64,000 nt of DNA from NCBI GenBank assembly GCA_963920705.1, contig OY987240.1:8101676-8165675 (forward strand), in the 5' to 3' direction. Positions 45,311 to 64,000 of this stretch are shown here, in pieces. The DNA is from Odiellus spinosus. Its lineage: Eukaryota; Arthropoda; Arachnida; Opiliones; Phalangiidae. The translations under genes were made by a program, and so were the position numbers. The notes below the pieces were generated by a model. It saw only the letters and a program-made list of their open reading frames with translations, ran no database searches and was not told the DNA's origin. Each line of letters starts with the position of its first letter. Position 1 is the stretch's first letter.

Positions 45311-45809
45311 GCTGCGTTCAGTAACGCTCAACGGTCTCAGCGTTGAGCTCATCGCTGAGCGATTTTTTACTGTACGGTTTTTTCTCACTTCCGGTTTTAC
45401 GTCACGTTGATCAGCGGACGCTCAACGAAGTCACATCTGAAATAGATGGTTTTTTCGTTGAGCAACGGTATGATGACGTAGGAATGGCGGGAGTTCTGAT
45501 ATATTGATCTCAAATTTAATGAGTTCTATTTAAGCGGTAAAGATTATAACCGAAATTATAACATATTTTGATGAGTGAGATTTAGTCATTTAAAATTAGT
45601 GATGTGGAAAGCTTGATTTGTATTTTTTGGTTAGATTCGATCGCTATTAGCTATAGTTACTTAAGCCTTTGCCACGACTCTACGAGGTAATAACCGCCTT
45701 TTTTACAACGTATCAAAAAATTCGTTCAACAACTTCTGACGTAGCGTACTCAACAGAAACTTATTTTCTAAAAACCGGATTTCGCCCGTTGAGGGTTACT
45801 GAACGCTGC
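45311..45809. mobile_element. MITE M, TIR GCTGCGTTCAGTAAC
   Basis: Inverted ends are GCTGCGTTCAGTAACGCTCAA and, reversed from the right, GCAGCGTTCAGTAACCCTCAA. CACAG occurs directly on both sides (45306-45310 and 45810-45814), a possible 5-base TSD. Terminal sequence of the GCGTTCAG type is reminiscent of PIF/ISL2EU-group DNA transposons, which usually make 2-3 base duplications, so the class is open. Confidence 0.65.
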
Positions 45810-46354
45810 CACAGATATAGTTGGGGGAAGGAACGTAGCTTTCAACGCGTTTATTCCTCTTAGTGTCGCTCCTAAAAAGGGCAGATTTTTCGTGTGTACG
45901 GTACCCATGTTCCTACTTCCTCGACAGTTGAGAGTTTTCTCTCTCTCTGGTGGAATCTTGTATAGAGTCCCTGGCGCCATCTGGCGCGATCATACGAAGA
46001 CTCATCCATTTATTTATTTATTTTTTTTTTTTTTTGCGCGGTTACCGAGTACTCGATTGAAAATCACTCCACGCAGACTGTCTGGATACCTCTTGTTGGT
46101 GTTTAAATTAATGTCTGAATTTTGGTATAAATTTGAAAATATATCTTCAATAACAGAAAATGGTCGAAATTGTAAAAACATAAATATAGGGAAAATGATA
46201 AAAAATCGGATATATATTTTCTAGATGTCACCGGAATTTCAAAATAATTTTATTCGTGTGAAATCATTTCAATTTTATTGATCATTGAATTTCGTGTTGC
46301 GTAGTTATATATCGCACACGTTTAATCATTAGCATTTCAATATTTTATACCAAT

Positions 46355-61196
<14,842 letters not shown>

Positions 61197-61253
61197 CTTA
61201 ATATATACAGTAAATATGTATATGTATGTATGTATGTGTGTACGTATATGTAT

Positions 61254-61847
61254 AGTCGCGGACAAAGGTTTCAGACCGTTTAGTTTCGGCCGCCATATTA
61301 TTTGTATAAATGCTAGCACGGTCAAGTAGGACTTTTTTGAGAGCTCCAAACTATCAGTCGAAAGTTTTCGACGTTTATGAGCATCTTGTTATATCGCAAT
61401 TCTTCTTTGCTTTGAACTTGGGTTGCAACAAATAATTATTATTATCAATTAGGCTTATAAAATACGAACATTCTGGCCACTATTTTGACCACTACTCTCT
61501 CAATTCTTAACCGATATCAAAGAATTATTTTGTAACTGCCACGGGTATAGTGCTGGCGGCAAAATGAAATTCCTCTATATTTGGTCTACAATACCTCGAA
61601 ATAGTCGAAACACGCCTGTAGAAGTGTTTCACTTGTCACGCATTCATGCAGTACCCTTTTGCTAGCTTTACAGCTAGGGCCGTGCAAAGACTATATAGCT
61701 CACTTGAAAAGTCTTTGGTGTCTAAGAAACCCGAAAACTTTCGACTGATAGTTTGTAACTCTCAAAAAAGTCCTACTTGACCGTGCTAGCATATATACAA
61801 ATAATATGTCGGCCGAAACTAAAGGCCCGAAATTTTTGTCCGCGACT
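61254..61847. mobile_element. Tc1/mariner-like MITE, about 110-bp TIRs
   Basis: Left end AGTCGCGGACAAAGG and right end (reversed) AGTCGCGGACAAAAA extend as inverted repeats through TTTCGGCCG, TGCTAGCACGGTCAAGTAGG and CTATCAGTCGAAAGTTTTCG. AGTCGCGGACAAA resembles known Tc1-like termini. The TA TSD cannot be confirmed because both flanks are TA-rich or altered. It sits just upstream of the first recognised GMC exon. Confidence 0.75.
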
Positions 61848-61849
61848 GA

Positions 61850-62170
61850 ATGTATGTATATATATATATGCAAGTATTTATATATATATATATTTTTATA
61901 CATAAACATATACATATGTACGAATATACACATGTATATATGTATGTATGTATGTATATATGTATGTATATGTATGTATGTATGTATATATGTATGTATA
62001 TGTGTATATATATATATGTTTTTATATTTGTATATGATTATGTATATATATATATACATATTTATATTTATTTATATTCATATATACGAATATATACATA
62101 ATATATAAATACATATATACGAATATATACATATACATTTATATACATATGCAAATATATGTACATATAT
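61850..62170. repeat. TATG/TATA microsatellite
   Basis: Long runs of TATGTATG and ATATAC. Frames on both strands rich in Tyr, Ile, Cys and His are artefacts. Confidence 0.95.
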
Positions 62171-62778
62171 AGGGTAATTCCGCCTTTCCCCTGTTAAATT
62201 CGGCCAAGAAATCAATTGGTGACAATTGTTTCTCGATCCGAGGCGTGGAAGTGGTTCCTTTTGCAAATTTTGGGAGTTTTTCTTATATCTTTGCGCACAG
62301 TTAAGAATTTTTTAGACATATTTTGAAATATGGGTTTGAGAAGTTTATTTTGTAGCGGGAAACTCGAACATTACGAAATATAATCGAGCGCGTAAGCCTG
62401 GGATTTTTCCGAAGCTCGTAAAACCTTATATCCCGGACCCTAAAGGGAAACATTCCCTCAAAAACGGTCTAATTAATTAGGCTAATTATCGCGGTTGGCT
62501 AATTAGTGTCGTATCTTCTCCGGATCTTTAATCTACCAAATGAGCTCTTCCATCTTTAAATCGACCCAACCAAAATTAAGTTATACATTTTTAAATGAAA
62601 GTGTTCAGAATTAGAAGCGTTCAGAATTAGGCGACCCTACCATATATACATACACATACATATAAAGCCACACACCCCTATTCATACACACACACACATC
62701 CATACATTGATATAAAATTATTATTTATTCAATTTATTTATTTGTTCAGATAAATAATTTTCAGGTGGCGTTAAGTCG
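62171..62778. other. No gene; possible foldback
   Basis: AGGGTAATTCCGCC (62171) and the reversed AGGGTCGCCTAATTC (62640) suggest weak inverted ends. A CA-rich microsatellite lies at 62645-62695. No exon for the GMC gene start was recognised. Confidence 0.3.
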
Positions 62779-62877
62779 CATTCACACAGACCTTATTTCA
62801 CGCGTTTGACGCTCGCGGTGCTAATGGTACATCTATGAACGTACGAGCGTGAAACCCGTGAAAATAGGTCTGTAGTG
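62779..62877. mobile_element. Short relative of foldback element I
   Basis: CATTCACACAGACCTTATTTC and the reversed CACTACAGACCTATTTTC bound a 99-base hairpin-like element. It shares GCGTTT.ACGCTCG with element I at 33111. Confidence 0.65.
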
Positions 62878-63213
62878 CCAAAATTTCACAGGAAGTGAAA
62901 TACGCGCATGGGTTAACTTTACCTAAGTCTTTATCTACTGACCTTTGTTCTGTTTTCGCCTAGGGTTGGAATTAAACTGGATTAAAAATAAATACCAGAC
63001 CAGTGGATTTTATCGGCTTTAATCCGTATTTTATTGATTTACTACGTATAATTTATGTCCACCTCAGTTATCTTATGTCAAGTCCTGTCTGAGTTTGAAA
63101 TCTTCTGCAATTTCGTCTGTTATTTTTAATTATATGTCATTTTGTTTTCTAAAACCTAATTAACTGATTAATTTAAGTTTTAGTGTTCTACTTCAGTTTG
63201 AGTAGTTTACTGA
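62878..63213. other. No gene seen
   Basis: AT-rich sequence with no exon or repeat recognised. Confidence 0.35.
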
Positions 63214-63715
63214 CAAGGAGACTACACGAGGTGTTTAACGCCGAATTTGTCCAAAGTCTGCTATAATGTAGATCTATGCCTATATAAGATATGAAAATCC
63301 CCAAAAGGAGACGATGCACTATCCATTAGTTTGGCCATAGCAACCGAAAACGTTTAGAAACGTCGTCGAAAAAATAAATTTCTTTTCCTAATTTTTCCAA
63401 AAATGGTAAGAATTTTACCCCAACAAAGTCCCAGTTTACCCAAACTTGATGAATTTTATCTAGATATGAGCTATATTACTCATTTGAAATTTTTAAAAAG
63501 GTTTCACAGGTAGCCCCCTGTAAAACTAATAAAACCCCATGCTTTTTTCAATGGAGATTTTTTCGATTTAAATGGCCAAAAATGTTTTCGGTTGCCATGG
63601 CCAAACTAATGGGCAGTGCGTCGTCTCCTTTTGGGGATTTTCATATCTTATATAAGTCTACATTATAGCAGACTTTGGACAAAATCGGCCATAAACACCT
63701 CGGGTAGTCTCCTTG
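63214..63715. mobile_element. Foldback element N, about 140-bp TIRs
   Basis: CAAGGAGACTAC starts the left arm and, reversed, the right arm. The arms share TTTGTCCAAAGTCTGC, TTTTCATATCTTAT and CCAAAAGGAGACGA. A 3-base TGA lies on both outer sides, too short to prove a TSD. Non-coding. Confidence 0.8.
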
Positions 63716-64000
63716 TGAGAGTGTTCGAACTTCAAAATAGTTGAAAACATCCCAAAATCGATATCAAAACTCAATTCGTGTAGAAAAAGTGACACTATTT
63801 CTTGTGAAGTACAAATTATTCATTTTGACAATGAATCATTCCTGCTCAGCTAGTTCAGCTGGACTGGAAAGAAAATTTTTAGCATATGGCTTGTTTGGAC
63901 AAAAATTCGTAATCGGCTGGGTTATCTAAAAATTTTTTGGTTTAATCCAATTTAAATCATCCGGTTTTATCCGGACTGGATAGTTCCGTACCAACCCTAT

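Overview
The window looks like a gene-poor, AT-rich arthropod nuclear genome, probably insect or a close relative. Three observations point there. Genes are split by short GT-AG introns. The intact gene families are an ionotropic-receptor (IR) chemoreceptor and an insect-type FAD-dependent GMC oxidoreductase. Short tracts of CCTAA/TTAGG, the arthropod telomere unit, are scattered through the non-coding DNA. No bacterial gene organisation is visible. Most of the sequence is transposon debris.

Layout. 1-4142: a Copia LTR retrotransposon with a long open pol, a frameshifted gag and a 3' LTR, inserted into an older antisense Copia fragment. 4.7-15 kb: miniature inverted-repeat elements, foldback elements and tandem repeats, with one orphan 3' coding exon at 6912-7122. 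15.6-22.0 kb (+): a three-exon gene for a lipase - NACHT ATPase - ankyrin protein of about 1,740 residues. 22.2-24.2 kb: a 5'-truncated LINE whose 5' end is an inverted duplication. 24.2-29.6 kb: AT-rich DNA, a Copia remnant and a decayed P-element-like transposase. 29.7-30.0 kb (+): an orphan last exon of an IR. 30-36.7 kb: repeats. 36.8-40.2 kb (+): an IR gene that I could join through seven exons with every splice phase matching. 40.5-45.8 kb: foldback elements. 46.4-61.2 kb (-): a GMC oxidoreductase gene. Nine exons could be placed in phase; the first coding exon was not found. Its introns are packed with satellites and mobile elements. 61.2-64.0 kb: more inverted-repeat elements.

Functions. 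The IR is a ligand-gated-channel chemoreceptor, the GMC enzyme a flavin oxidoreductase, and the lipase-NACHT-ankyrin protein an NLR/STAND-type switch with a predicted hydrolase head. Nothing links the three genes functionally. The lipase-NACHT-ankyrin gene is the best candidate for an undescribed system. The repeat landscape is also informative: several short-element families have recoverable target-site duplications (TSDs), one has an empty reference site in the same window, and one has an inverted interior. All family assignments come from motif reading, not from searches.
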